Source: Candidatus Didemnitutus sp. (GTDB lineage: Bacteria; Verrucomicrobiota; Verrucomicrobiia; Opitutales; Opitutaceae). Taken from it: 64,000 nt of DNA. The position numbers and the translations under genes were made by a program. The stretch's first letter is position 1, and each line of letters starts with the position of its first letter. Below, in pieces: positions 56,101-64,000 of this stretch. The notes beneath the pieces were generated by a model. The model ran no database searches and was not told where the DNA came from. It was given only the letters and a program-made list of their open reading frames with translations. The stretch lies in contig JAHCAY010000001.1 of NCBI GenBank assembly GCA_019634575.1, forward strand, positions 1,426,001 to 1,490,000, given 5' to 3'.

Positions 56101-56223
56101 GAAAGAACGAGAGGCCGATTTCGCGGAGCGGCGCCGCCACTGGCAAGCACGTTTTTGTTCCGGGTCGCGCGCGAGGCGAACTTCCCGCTTTTCCGTCCGG
56201 GCCGCCTCTTTCAGACACAAAAA

Positions 56224-56244
56224 AACCGGGCCCTCCGCCCGGTT
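56224..56244 (-). terminator. Terminator of the leu operon
   Basis: An 8-bp stem AACCGGGC/GCCCGGTT with loop CCTCC, followed on the minus strand by TTTTGTGTCTG with a T-rich start. A second hairpin (56281-56302, GGCGCACC/GGTGCGCC) lies between it and the stop of the last gene at 56324. Confidence 0.8.
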
Positions 56245-56323
56245 GCGGTGACTGAGTGGGTGCGAAATTTCTCTGGCGGCGGCGCACCGCTTGCGGTGCG
56301 CCGAGTTTTAACGGGAGCGCGGG

Positions 56324-56644
56324 TTACAGGCAGGCGCCGGCGCGGGCAAGAATCTCGTCGCGGCGCTGGCGGGCGATCTCGAGGTCTTTCGTCTCGAGCG
56401 ACATCCGAACGCGCGACTTGGTGAGCGGCGTCGGGTGCACGGTGTAGTGCACATACCACGTTCCGTTGTTGTTCCAGAGGTGGTGGTTCGGGTTCGACTC
56501 GCGGACGCGCACCGAGGTGCGAGGGAACGCGAGCGAGGGATCGACGGCGGCGACCGAGCGACGAATGGCGTCGCGCGGGGCTTCCATCGTGCCGTTGGGA
56601 GCGGCACCGACCTCGGAGCTGTAGCGGTTGGTTGTAGCGATCAT
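56324..56644 (-). CDS. Small protein resembling a tyrosine-recombinase Arm-DNA-binding domain
   Basis: The 106-aa product has a loosely charged N-terminus and, from residue 52, NPNHHLWNNNGTWYVHYTVH, PLTKSRVRMSLETKDLEIA and ARQRRDEILARAG. This three-strand-plus-helix pattern (aromatic WYVHY, basic turn, SL-T-D-EIAR) resembles the N-terminal Arm-type DNA-binding domain of phage integrases. There is no catalytic domain; the product ends at the helix. It lies 17 bp downstream of leuB and before the operon terminator, so it is probably cotranscribed. It could be a domesticated DNA-binding protein or an unrelated small conserved protein. Confidence 0.6.
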   Translation of the reverse strand: MIATTNRYSSEVGAAPNGTMEAPRDAIRRSVAAVDPSLAFPRTSVRVRESNPNHHLWNNNGTWYVHYTVHPTPLTKSRVRMSLETKDLEIARQRRDEILARAGACL

Positions 56645-56661
56645 GGGAAACAGGAAGGGAA

Positions 56662-57741
56662 TCAGTTCCGCGCGGCGGCGAGGCGCGCACGGATGGCCGC
56701 GCCCATTTGCGCGGTCGTGAGCGGCTGGGTCGCGCCGAGGTCACCGGTGAGCTGGCCGGCGCTGATCGTCGCGGAGACGGCGGCCTCGACGGCCTTGGCC
56801 TCGGCTTCGAGGCCGAGCGAGTGGCGGAGCAGCATCGCGGCGGAAAGGATCGTGCCGGTGGGATTGGCGATGCCTTTGCCGGCGATGTCGGGCGCGGAGC
56901 CGTGGATCGGCTCGTAGAGGCCGATGCGGCCTTCGCCGAGCGAGGCGCTGGGGCACATGCCGAGCGAGCCGGCGAGCACGGCGGCCTCGTCGGTGAGGAT
57001 GTCGCCGAACATGTTTTCGGTGACGATCACGTCGAACGACGGAGCGTGCGTGATCAGGCGCATGGCGCAGGAGTCGACGAGCTGGTGCTCCAGCTTCACA
57101 TCGGGGAACTCTTTCGCGACCTCGATCGCCACCTTGCGCCAGAGCCGGGAGGACTCGAGCACGTTGGCCTTGTCGACCGAGGTGACGAGCTTGCGGCGCT
57201 GCTGCGCGAGTTGGAAGGCGAGTTTCACGATGCGTCGAATCTCGGCTTCGGTGTAGACGAGCGTGTCCACGGCGCGCTCGCCGTCGGGCGTCTGCTCGCG
57301 TCCCTTAGGAGTTCCGAAATAGAGTCCACCGGTGAGTTCGCGAACGACGATGAAGTCGACTCCGGCCACGCGCTCGGGCTTGAGCGGGGAAAGTTTGGCG
57401 AGCGCGGGATGCGGGCTGATGGGCCGGAGATTGGCGTAAAGTCCGAGCGCCTTGCGGATCGCGAGGAGGCCCTGTTCGGGGCGGACTTTGGCCTGTGGGT
57501 CGTCCCATTTAGGTCCACCAACGGCGCCGAGCAGAACAGCATCCGCGCGACGACAGCCCTGAAGCGTTTCGTCCGGAAGTGCAGTGCCGTGGCGATCGAT
57601 CGCGCAGCCGCCCAGAAGGTGCTCGGTGAATTCGAATTGGTGACCATAGTGACTCGCCACATCGGAAAGCAGAAGCCGTGCCTCGTGGACGACTTCGGGA
57701 CCGATACCGTCCCCGGGGGTGAGTGCGATGGATGCCTTCAT
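56662..57741 (-). CDS. leuB: 3-isopropylmalate dehydrogenase
   Basis: The 359-aa product catalyses the NAD-dependent oxidative decarboxylation in leucine synthesis. It shows [16 protein letters not shown] at the start, [21 protein letters not shown], the [14 protein letters not shown] block, the K/D active-site region [14 protein letters not shown] and the signature [19 protein letters not shown], then the NAD motif [17 protein letters not shown] chose the ATG at 57741 ([10 protein letters not shown]). It is 73 bp downstream of cimA; in the citramalate route the same enzyme type also acts on methylmalate. Confidence 0.95.
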   Translation of the reverse strand: MKASIALTPGDGIGPEVVHEARLLLSDVASHYGHQFEFTEHLLGGCAIDRHGTALPDETLQGCRRADAVLLGAVGGPKWDDPQAKVRPEQGLLAIRKALGLYANLRPISPHPALAKLSPLKPERVAGVDFIVVRELTGGLYFGTPKGREQTPDGERAVDTLVYTEAEIRRIVKLAFQLAQQRRKLVTSVDKANVLESSRLWRKVAIEVAKEFPDVKLEHQLVDSCAMRLITHAPSFDVIVTENMFGDILTDEAAVLAGSLGMCPSASLGEGRIGLYEPIHGSAPDIAGKGIANPTGTILSAAMLLRHSLGLEAEAKAVEAAVSATISAGQLTGDLGATQPLTTAQMGAAIRARLAAARN

Positions 57742-57814
57742 TGATGCTGAGTATTTTGCACGGGAAATAACGGCCGCGCGCCGCGTGGATTGGGATTTGC
57801 TGACCAACCGTTTT

Positions 57815-59416
57815 TTACACGGCGGCCGGCGTTTGGGTGGAAACAGGAGAGAGTCCGAACTCGTAACCATCGGCCAGCGCGAGCCATGTGGCTTCGAGGA
57901 TGTTCGGGCCCGCGCCGACTGTGCTCCAACGGGCGTCGCCGTTGTGCCAGTCGATCAACACGCGCGTGATGGCCGCGGTGCCGGAACCGGTGTTCAGGAT
58001 GCGGACCTTGTAGTCCGCGAGGTGGATGCCCTTCACGACCGGAAAATGCGGCTCGAGCGCCTTGCGGAGTGCGCGGTCGAAGGCGTGCACCGGGCCGTCG
58101 CCGCTGGCGGCGGTGTGCACCTCGTCGGCTTCGACCTGCAGCTTGATCGTCGCGTCGGCGAAACGCTTCTCGTCGTGCCGCGTGACCATCACGCGGTAAT
58201 CGACGAGCTTGAACGGCGCGGCGTAGTCCGGCGCGCGGCGACGCACCAACAGCGCGACGCTCGCCTCGGCGGCCTCGAACGAGAAACCCTCGTTCTCGAG
58301 CGCCTTGATGTCTTCGACGACCTTCGCGCCGGTCTGCGGGTCGAGGCCGGAAACGCCGAAGTGCTCGGCCTTCGACACGAGATTGGCGCGACCGGAGAGT
58401 TCGCTGACGACGACACGCATCTCGTTGCCGACTTTCGCCGGGTCGATGTGCTGATACGCGTCCGGGTGACGGAGCATCGCCGAGACGTGCACGCCGGCCT
58501 TGTGGGCGAACGCGCTGTGCCCGACGTAGGCCATGTGCTCGTTGAGCGAGAGGTTCGCGACCTCGGCGACGAAGTGCGCGACGTCGTAGAGGCGCGCCAA
58601 GGCACCAGCGGGCAGCGCGCGCACGCCGAGTTTCAATTCGAGATTCGGCACCACGATGCAGAGGTTCGCGTTGCCGCAGCGTTCGCCGAAACCGTTGATC
58701 GTGCCTTGCACGTGCGCGGCGCCCGCGCGGACGCCCGCGACGGTGTTGGCCACGGCGCAACCGGTGTCGTCGTGCGTGTGCATGCCGATGCGTTGCGCCG
58801 GACCGAAGCGCGCGCGGACGGCGCGAACTGTGTCCTCGACCTGCCACGGGAGATGGCCGCCGTTTGTGTCGCACAGCGTCAGCGTCTCCGCCCCGCCCTT
58901 CTGCGCGGCAGCGAGGGTCTGGAGCGCGTAGTCGGGATTCGCGTCGAACGCGTCGAAGAAGTGCTCGGCGTCGTAGATCACGCGCTTCCCCTGTCCACGC
59001 AGGTAAGCGACGGTGTCCTCGATCATGCGCAGGTTTTCATCGAGTGTCGTGCGCAGCACTTCCTCGACCTGCATGACGGACGACTTGCCGAAGATGCAGC
59101 AAACCTCCGTGCCCGCCGCGACGAGCGCCTGGACGCTCGGATCCTCAGCGGGCGCAATATTCGCGCGACGCGTGGCGCCGAACGCGACGATCTTCGCGGT
59201 TTTCCATGTGCGCGTGCGCGCGGCGTCGAAGAACGCGGCGTCCTTCGGGTTCGAGCCGGGCCAGCCGCCCTCGATGAAGGTGACGCCGAGGTCGTCGAGC
59301 TTCTCGGCAATGCGAATCTTGTCCTCGAGCGAATACGAGATGCCCTCGGTCTGGGCACCGTCGCGCAGCGTGGTGTCGAAAACTTCGACAGAAGCGGGGA
59401 GGACGGAGGTGGACAT
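57815..59416 (-). CDS. cimA: (R)-citramalate synthase
   Basis: The 533-aa product condenses pyruvate and acetyl-CoA to citramalate, opening a threonine-independent route to isoleucine. The N-terminal TIM barrel has [16 protein letters not shown] (11-26), [16 protein letters not shown], the metal-binding [13 protein letters not shown] and [12 protein letters not shown]. The C-terminal regulatory domain (about 395-525) has the LeuA-dimer fold. The spacing DTTLRDG-x-Q-TEG and the block [11 protein letters not shown] separate CimA from LeuA. A true leuA lies upstream at 60170. It starts 10 bp after the methyltransferase stop. Confidence 0.9.
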   Translation of the reverse strand: MSTSVLPASVEVFDTTLRDGAQTEGISYSLEDKIRIAEKLDDLGVTFIEGGWPGSNPKDAAFFDAARTRTWKTAKIVAFGATRRANIAPAEDPSVQALVAAGTEVCCIFGKSSVMQVEEVLRTTLDENLRMIEDTVAYLRGQGKRVIYDAEHFFDAFDANPDYALQTLAAAQKGGAETLTLCDTNGGHLPWQVEDTVRAVRARFGPAQRIGMHTHDDTGCAVANTVAGVRAGAAHVQGTINGFGERCGNANLCIVVPNLELKLGVRALPAGALARLYDVAHFVAEVANLSLNEHMAYVGHSAFAHKAGVHVSAMLRHPDAYQHIDPAKVGNEMRVVVSELSGRANLVSKAEHFGVSGLDPQTGAKVVEDIKALENEGFSFEAAEASVALLVRRRAPDYAAPFKLVDYRVMVTRHDEKRFADATIKLQVEADEVHTAASGDGPVHAFDRALRKALEPHFPVVKGIHLADYKVRILNTGSGTAAITRVLIDWHNGDARWSTVGAGPNILEATWLALADGYEFGLSPVSTQTPAAV

Positions 59417-59426
59417 GATGGAAAAG

Positions 59427-60170
59427 TTAGAGACAGGACGGGCGTCGACCGCCGAAGACGGCGAGTTCATGAATTTTGAAGAAGCAATCGACCTCTTCGA
59501 AGCCCGCGGCACGCAGCCACGAACACTGCGCCTCGACCGGCGCGAGGATATTGGCCGCCTTGTCGGGTCGGCGGTGGAATTCATCCGCGATTTGCGCACG
59601 AGAGCGACCGGTGCCGCGCACGGATTCGGCGGCAAAAGCATGATCGATGAAATGCGCCTCGAAGATCGCCGTCGTCACCGACGCCGTCGGCGCCACGTGC
59701 TCGACATTCACGAACCACCCACCCGGGCGCAACAGCGCGAATAGCTCCGCGTAGAGGCTGCGTTTGCGAGAGTCCGGTTGATGGTGGATGGAATAGCCCG
59801 AAACCACGGCATCGAACGGCGCAAACATCTCCACCTCAGCCCGCCACGCGGATGTGGCGTAGTCGGCGAGCGCAAACTCCAGGCCATCCTTCTGCGACGC
59901 GAGCATTTCGCGCGCACGTCGGAGCATGGGCTCCGAAAAATCCACCAACACGCCACGGCTCGCCGGGAAACGCGCCCGCATGGCTGCGCCAAGCACACCA
60001 TCGCCGCATCCGAGATCGAGAAAAGTTCCCACGCGCTCGCAACCCGCGGCGAGCACGTCGAGCATGACACCGATCTGCGCCTCGCCGAATGGTATCGCTT
60101 GTCGCCGCGATAGATAGTCGGCGACAACCTGATTTTCTTTCCAAACTTCCGCGACGGCGCACATGGGCAT
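59427..60170 (-). CDS. Class I SAM-dependent methyltransferase within the leu operon
   Basis: The 247-aa product has a Rossmann methyltransferase core: motif I FLDLGCGDGVLG (about 50-61), acidic motif II (VLVDFSEPMLRRAREML), DAVVSGYSIHH and LRPGGWFVNVEHV, with a helical cap near the C-terminus (AHFIDHAFAAESVRG). Its ATG overlaps the leuA stop (TGATG) and cimA begins 10 bp after its stop, so it is made with the leu enzymes. The substrate is unknown. Small-carboxylate methyltransferases such as trans-aconitate methyltransferase have a similar fold and would fit a pathway that handles such acids (inference). Confidence 0.82.
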   Translation of the reverse strand: MPMCAVAEVWKENQVVADYLSRRQAIPFGEAQIGVMLDVLAAGCERVGTFLDLGCGDGVLGAAMRARFPASRGVLVDFSEPMLRRAREMLASQKDGLEFALADYATSAWRAEVEMFAPFDAVVSGYSIHHQPDSRKRSLYAELFALLRPGGWFVNVEHVAPTASVTTAIFEAHFIDHAFAAESVRGTGRSRAQIADEFHRRPDKAANILAPVEAQCSWLRAAGFEEVDCFFKIHELAVFGGRRPSCL

Positions 60171-61774
60171 CAATGCGCGGCTTCGGCCGGGACGCTGGAT
60201 TTTTGCGCGTGCACCGGGGCGGCGTTCTGGCGCGAGAGCACGAGATTGACGGCGGCGAGATACGCTTTCGCGCTCGCGACGATGATGTCGGTGTCCGCAC
60301 CGTGGCCGTGCGCGGAACGCTGGTCGTCGTGCTTCACGCGGACGGAGACCTCGCCGAGCGCGTCGATGCCCTCGGTGACGGCGTTGACGACGAACTCGAC
60401 CAACTCGACCGGCGTGCCGACGATCGTGGCGATCGCCTTGTAGGATGCGTCGACCGGGCCGGTGCCGACGGCGGCATGCACGTGCAGTTTGCCGTCGGGG
60501 CCTTTGAGGCGGACGGTCGCGGTCGGGAGACCCGTGGTGCCGCAAGCGACTTGGAGATCCTCGAGAGTCCAGAGTTCGGGCGCTTGCGTGCGCTCGTCGC
60601 TGGCGAGCGCGATGAGGTCGGCGTCGTGCACCGATTTCTTGCGGTCCGCGAGTTTCTTGAACTCGGCGAACGCACGCGCGAGCGCTTCGCCTTCGAGCGG
60701 ATAACCGAGTTCGGCGAGGCGCTTCGAGACGGCGTTGCGGCCGGAGTGTTTGCCGAGCACGAGCGTCGTCTGCGTCGCGCCGACGTCCTCGGGGCGCATG
60801 ATCTCGTAGGTCTGCGCGTTCTTGATCATGCCGTCTTGGTGGATGCCGGACTCGTGCGCGAAAGCGTTGGCGCCGACGATGGCCTTGTTCGGCGGAACCG
60901 GATAGCTCGTGACGCGCGAGATGAGCTTCGAGGCGCGGCAGAGCTGCTTCGAATCGATGCCGGTCTCGAGGCCGACTTTTTCGCCGCGCGTCTTGATCGC
61001 CATGACGAGTTCCTCGAGCGAGGCGTTGCCCGCGCGCTCGCCGATGCCGTTGAGCGTGACTTCCGCCTGGCGCGCGCCGGCGCGGAGACCCGCGAGCGTG
61101 TTGGCGACGGCGAGGCCGAGGTCGTCGTGGCAATGCGTGGAAATGATCACGTCCGTCGCGCCCGGCGTGTTGGCGATGACGCCGGCGATCATCGCGCCGT
61201 ATTCGTCGGGCATGGTGTAGCCGACCGTGTCGGGGATGTTGAGCGTGGTCGCGCCGGCCTTGATGACGGCTTCGAGCACCTCGTAGAGAAATTTCGGATC
61301 GCTGCGGCCGGCGTCCTCGGGCGAGAACTCGACGTCCGGGCAGAGCGAGCGCGCGAACGTCACCATCTCGACCGCGCGCGCCACGACTTCGGGGCGCGTC
61401 ATGCGGAGCTTGTGCTGCAGGTGAATGTCACTCGTCGCGAGAAACGTGTGGATGCGCGGGCGCTTGGCGCCTTTGACGCCTTCCCAGGCGGTGGCGATGT
61501 CGTTGCGCGTGCAGCGCGCGAGACCGCAGATGATCGGCGGCTCGGCTTGCGGGCGGCCTTCAACGGGCGTCTGGCCGACTTCGGCGGCGATGGCCTGCAC
61601 GGCCGCGAGATCGTCGGGCGACGCCGCGGGGAAACCGGCCTCAATCACGTCCACACCAAGTCGCGCCAGCGTGCGGGCAACTTCAAGCTTCTCGCTCGAA
61701 GTCATGGAGGCGCCGGGAGCTTGCTCACCGTCGCGCAGGCTGGTGTCGAAAATGCGGACGTAATTCGAGGACAT
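60170..61774 (-). CDS. leuA: 2-isopropylmalate synthase
   Basis: The 534-aa product condenses ketoisovalerate and acetyl-CoA, the first committed step to leucine. The TIM barrel has [16 protein letters not shown] (9-24), the metal-binding [16 protein letters not shown] and [15 protein letters not shown], plus [15 protein letters not shown]. The C-terminal domain (about 395-515; [24 protein letters not shown]) is the leucine-feedback domain. The last 20 residues are a non-family tail. A terminator ends 28 nt before its ATG, so expression should depend on read-through. It is coupled to the methyltransferase by TGATG. Confidence 0.95.
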   Translation of the reverse strand: MSSNYVRIFDTSLRDGEQAPGASMTSSEKLEVARTLARLGVDVIEAGFPAASPDDLAAVQAIAAEVGQTPVEGRPQAEPPIICGLARCTRNDIATAWEGVKGAKRPRIHTFLATSDIHLQHKLRMTRPEVVARAVEMVTFARSLCPDVEFSPEDAGRSDPKFLYEVLEAVIKAGATTLNIPDTVGYTMPDEYGAMIAGVIANTPGATDVIISTHCHDDLGLAVANTLAGLRAGARQAEVTLNGIGERAGNASLEELVMAIKTRGEKVGLETGIDSKQLCRASKLISRVTSYPVPPNKAIVGANAFAHESGIHQDGMIKNAQTYEIMRPEDVGATQTTLVLGKHSGRNAVSKRLAELGYPLEGEALARAFAEFKKLADRKKSVHDADLIALASDERTQAPELWTLEDLQVACGTTGLPTATVRLKGPDGKLHVHAAVGTGPVDASYKAIATIVGTPVELVEFVVNAVTEGIDALGEVSVRVKHDDQRSAHGHGADTDIIVASAKAYLAAVNLVLSRQNAAPVHAQKSSVPAEAAH

Positions 61775-61802
61775 GGTGGGATCGGGTTGGGAGAAACGAA
61801 AA

Positions 61803-61823
61803 ACGCAGCGGTTATCGCTGCGT
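61803..61823 (-). terminator. Attenuator-type terminator 28 nt before leuA
   Basis: On the minus strand ACGCAGCG-ATAAC-CGCTGCGT forms an 8-bp perfect stem with a 5-nt loop, followed by TTTTCGTTTCTC. The loop contains the TAA stop of orf70 (61812-61814). leuA starts at 61774, too close to fit a separate promoter comfortably, so this looks like a regulated terminator inside the operon. Confidence 0.8.
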
Positions 61824-62024
61824 ATGGGGGCGCGGATCGCGCGGAGTGGAGAAGAGCGGATTGACGAAGACGAACGAGTCGGGAACGCCGGCCGCGGATG
61901 GACGCGTTGCGGGTTCGGCGGCGGGGCGCTGGGCGCGCGAATCGGCGTGGGCGTCGTTCGGCGAGAACAGATCCGTCACACGGAAAGCGTCTTCACGACG
62001 CGAGGAGGAGGAGGCGTTGTTCAT
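61812..62024 (-). CDS. orf70: candidate leader ORF upstream of leuA
   Basis: The 70-codon frame starts at the ATG 62024 and encodes [20 protein letters not shown], then a Pro/Ala/Arg-rich middle and [20 protein letters not shown], ending QR-stop. There is no signal peptide or known domain. Its last codons form the 5' arm of the terminator at 61803-61823 and its stop is in the loop, so a terminating ribosome would cover the hairpin. Branched-chain codons cluster near the end (VFVNPL) but there is no classic Leu run. It begins 22 nt after a hairpin downstream of ilvC. It may be a regulatory leader, a small protein, or both. Confidence 0.55.
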   Translation of the reverse strand: MNNASSSSRREDAFRVTDLFSPNDAHADSRAQRPAAEPATRPSAAGVPDSFVFVNPLFSTPRDPRPHTQR

Positions 62025-62046
62025 GATTATTCGGGTGAGAGGAAAG

Positions 62047-62076
62047 TGGCGGGCGGCCGCGAGCGACCGCCCGCCA
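62047..62076 (-). terminator. GC hairpin downstream of ilvC
   Basis: A 10-bp stem TGGCGGGCGG/CCGCCCGCCA with a 10-nt loop, 23 bp past the ilvC stop. On the minus strand it is followed by CTTTCCTCTC, a weak U-tract, so it is likely partial, allowing read-through into orf70-leuA. Confidence 0.55.
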
Positions 62077-62099
62077 GGGGTAACACAACACCAAATCGG

Positions 62100-63110
62100 T
62101 TATTTCGAGATCACGACGGGGTTGAGGAACGGCATCATCGCGCGGAGCTGCACGCCGACCTTCTCGATCGGCTGGCTGCGCTCCTTCTTGCGGAATGCGT
62201 TCATCGTCTTGCGGCCGTGTTTTTCGTTTTCGGCCATGAAGCGTTTGGCGAACTTGCCGCTCTGGATGTCGGCGAGGATGCGCTTCATTTCCTTCTGCGT
62301 CTCCTTCGTGACGACGCGCGGGCCGCTCTGGTAATCGCCCCACTCCGCCGTGTCGGAGACGGAGTAGCGCATGTAGTTCAAGCCGCCGCGATACATGAGG
62401 TCGACGATGAGCTTCAGCTCGTGGAGGCACTCGAAGTAGGCGATCTCCGGCTGGTAGCCGGCGTCGACGAGCGTCTTGAAGCCAGCCTTCACCAGTTCGG
62501 AGCAACCGCCGCAGAGCACGGCCTGTTCACCGAACAAGTCGGTCTCGGTCTCCTCGGTGAACGTCGTCTCGAGCACGCCGGCGCGGGTGCAGCCGATGCC
62601 GCGCGCGTAGGACAGCGCGAGCGCCTTGGCCTTGCCGGAAGCGTCTTGATGAACCGCGTAGAGTCCGGGGACGCCGCCGCCCTCCTGGAACACTTCACGC
62701 ACGCGGTGGCCGGGGCTCTTCGGAGCGACCATGCACACGTCGACATCGGCCGGCGGCTTGATGCCGCCGAAGCGGATGTTGAAGCCGTGGGCGAAGAACA
62801 GCGCCTTGCCCTTGGTGAGGCTCGGGGCGACCGACTCGCGGTAGACGCGCGCGGCGACGTGGTCGGGCACGAGCATCATGATCACGTCGGCCCATTTCGC
62901 GACGGCTTCGACGGTGTCGACCTTGAGGCCGGCCTTCTTGGCTTTCGGGCGGGACTTGGAGTCCTTCGCGAGGCCGACGCGCACGTCGACGCCGCTGTCG
63001 CGGAGATTGAGCGCGTGGGCGTGGCCTTGGGAGCCGTAGCCGACGATCGCAACTTTGCGGGCGCGGATCAGCGAGAGGTCCGCCTGCTTGTCATAGTAGA
63101 TTTTAGCCAT
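62100..63110 (-). CDS. ilvC: Ketol-acid reductoisomerase, class I
   Basis: The 336-aa product converts acetolactate or acetohydroxybutyrate to dihydroxy acids for valine, leucine and isoleucine. The N-terminal Rossmann domain has [22 protein letters not shown] (GxGxxG at 24-29), and [11 protein letters not shown] and AHGFNIRFG follow. The knotted C-terminal domain has the metal residues in [15 protein letters not shown] and [17 protein letters not shown]. The length is that of the short class I form. It lies 53 bp downstream of orf46 in the ilv-leu operon. Confidence 0.96.
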   Translation of the reverse strand: MAKIYYDKQADLSLIRARKVAIVGYGSQGHAHALNLRDSGVDVRVGLAKDSKSRPKAKKAGLKVDTVEAVAKWADVIMMLVPDHVAARVYRESVAPSLTKGKALFFAHGFNIRFGGIKPPADVDVCMVAPKSPGHRVREVFQEGGGVPGLYAVHQDASGKAKALALSYARGIGCTRAGVLETTFTEETETDLFGEQAVLCGGCSELVKAGFKTLVDAGYQPEIAYFECLHELKLIVDLMYRGGLNYMRYSVSDTAEWGDYQSGPRVVTKETQKEMKRILADIQSGKFAKRFMAENEKHGRKTMNAFRKKERSQPIEKVGVQLRAMMPFLNPVVISK

Positions 63111-63163
63111 GGTTGTTGAAAAGTTGGGAGTGGAGAGATGAGGGTTGAGAGAAACAGGAAGCG

Positions 63164-63304
63164 TTAGCGCGCGACTTCCGTCGTGAAGTGCGAGTCGCCG
63201 AAGAAATCGTAGTCCGCCGCGACGGGTGCAGCGTCGACGGCGGACGATTCTTCGAAGAACTCGTTCAACGACGGAGCGCGGTCGTCGGTGGCGGCGTTTT
63301 TCAT
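63164..63304 (-). CDS. orf46: small ORF coupled to ilvN
   Basis: The 46-codon frame starts with an ATG overlapping the ilvN stop (ATGA) and encodes an acidic peptide, [19 protein letters not shown]... through [19 protein letters not shown]. It has no membrane segment, no known domain and no branched-chain codon run. The coupled start suggests that it is translated. It shares a short N-terminal look (M-K/N-N-A, an acidic patch, then L-x-x-F/LF) with orf70 upstream of leuA, which may be chance. It is followed by a 53-nt pyrimidine-rich gap before ilvC. Confidence 0.5.
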   Translation of the reverse strand: MKNAATDDRAPSLNEFFEESSAVDAAPVAADYDFFGDSHFTTEVAR

Positions 63305-63876
63305 ACGGACATGGAAATGCCAGCGTGACTGTGATCGTCGGCCGCGGCGCCGCTGCGCACTTCGGCGCGCACGAGCGGCGGGTTGGCGGTGAGCTTGTCG
63401 TGGCCGCGAGCCATCGAGACGGAGCCGGTGCGAACGAGTTCGAGGATGCCGTAGGGACGGAGCACCATCTCGAACTTGCCGATTTTTTCCGGCGTGCCGG
63501 TGACTTCGATGACGAGCGATTCCTCGTCCACGTCGACGACGCGGGCGCGGAACATGTCGACGAACTCGAGCACCTGCGAACGCGTGGCGGCGGTGACCTT
63601 GACCTTCACGAGGCCGAGCTCGCGGTTGAGCGCGGGCTTGTGCGTGAGATCGTCGACGCGGAGCACGTTGACCAACTTGTAGAGGTTGGCCTCGACGATG
63701 CGCGCGCCGGCGTCGGTGGCGTCGACCACGACGGTGAGGCGCGAGACGCCGGCCTGCTCGGTGCGGCCGACGGTGAGGGAATCGATGTTGAAGTTGCGGC
63801 GGCGGAACAGCGAGGCGACGCGGTTCAGCACACCGGGCACGTCCTCGACGTAGGCGATGAGAGTGTGTTTGGGCAT
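63301..63876 (-). CDS. ilvN: Acetolactate synthase small (regulatory) subunit
   Basis: The 191-aa product has an N-terminal ACT domain (1-80; [34 protein letters not shown]) and the C-terminal ACT-like domain ([28 protein letters not shown] through [20 protein letters not shown]). It makes the catalytic subunit valine-sensitive. The last 30 residues ([14 protein letters not shown] onward) are a variable tail. It starts 18 bp after the upstream gene, expected to be ilvB. Confidence 0.94.
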   Translation of the reverse strand: MPKHTLIAYVEDVPGVLNRVASLFRRRNFNIDSLTVGRTEQAGVSRLTVVVDATDAGARIVEANLYKLVNVLRVDDLTHKPALNRELGLVKVKVTAATRSQVLEFVDMFRARVVDVDEESLVIEVTGTPEKIGKFEMVLRPYGILELVRTGSVSMARGHDKLTANPPLVRAEVRSGAAADDHSHAGISMSV

Positions 63877-63894
63877 GGCGGGATTTTCCTCGGG

Positions 63895-64000
63895 TTAGCG
63901 GCGCTTCGATTTGCCGGCTTTCGCGACGGGCGCGGTGCGAGCGGATTTTTTCTTCAACGACGGCGCGGGTTTGCGCTTCGCGGCGGGAACGGAGGCGGCC
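63895..64000 (-). CDS. C-terminal end of a gene upstream of ilvN, probably acetolactate synthase large subunit
   Basis: Only the last 34 codons are in the window. They encode a Lys/Arg/Ala/Pro-rich tail (AASVPAAKRKPAPSLKKKSA, then RTAPVAKAGKSKRR) ending with TAA. No family block is visible. The 18-bp spacing to ilvN and the operon order make ilvB the likely identity, in which case it carries an unusual basic extension. Confidence 0.5.
   Translation of the reverse strand, partial: AASVPAAKRKPAPSLKKKSARTAPVAKAGKSKRR

Overview
The window looks like a chromosomal segment of a high-GC, Gram-negative member of the Verrucomicrobiota, most like the Opitutaceae. The evidence is an outer-membrane assembly and lipid A module (bamA, skp, lpxD), a TonB-dependent receptor with the Opitutaceae-style plug leader (VFEVSATT), many sulfatases, several TonB-family periplasmic proteins, and the rarity of clear Shine-Dalgarno sites. 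No IS element, CRISPR array or prophage was seen. The lineage call is inference from gene content, not from a marker phylogeny.

Layout. 1-3.6 kb: the start of an ExbB/TolQ-type gene, three tRNAs on the minus strand (Lys, Thr, Gln), a Gfo/DapB-like dehydrogenase, an HTH-MBL fold protein and pyrE. 3.6-15 kb: a long minus-strand housekeeping block in the order rplY-pth-rpsF-ssb-rplI-dnaB-bamA-skp-lpxD-prs-htrA; rpsR is absent from its usual slot between ssb and rplI. 15.5-44.7 kb: a large accessory polysaccharide locus. One minus-strand set runs TonB receptor, sulfatase, sulfatase, BNR/Asp-box protein, formylglycine-generating enzyme (FGE). A divergent plus-strand set runs XylR-type regulator, GH130, sulfatase, GH26 mannanase, GH130. 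Next comes a minus-strand set of GH5-like, DUF1573 and GH5-like genes, then a minus-strand sulfatase, a plus-strand sulfatase coupled to a GPH sugar transporter, a ClcB-type channel and a radical-SAM sulfatase maturase (anSME). 45-56 kb: tRNA-Asn, a parvulin isomerase, an ECF sigma module, two TonB-domain proteins, a chemoreceptor, a 4-PAS hybrid histidine kinase, a small lower-GC ORF and tRNA-Thr(CGT). 56-64 kb: a minus-strand branched-chain amino acid operon, (ilvB)-ilvN-orf46-ilvC-orf70-leuA-methyltransferase-cimA-leuB-orf106.

How the parts fit. The accessory locus reads as a route for a sulfated beta-mannan-like glycan: a TonB receptor for uptake, exported GH26/GH5/BNR proteins and exported sulfatases outside the inner membrane, a GPH permease for import, then two sulfatases without signal peptides and two GH130 phosphorylases inside. 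Five sulfatases depend on formylglycine, and the locus carries both known maturase types. A short motif (CTGATAtTCTTTGC and variants) recurs in the intergenic regions of three of its transcription units.

The most unusual regulatory structure is in the leu operon. A terminator sits 28 nt before the leuA start codon, and the stop codon of a preceding 70-codon ORF lies in its loop, which suggests translation-coupled attenuation.
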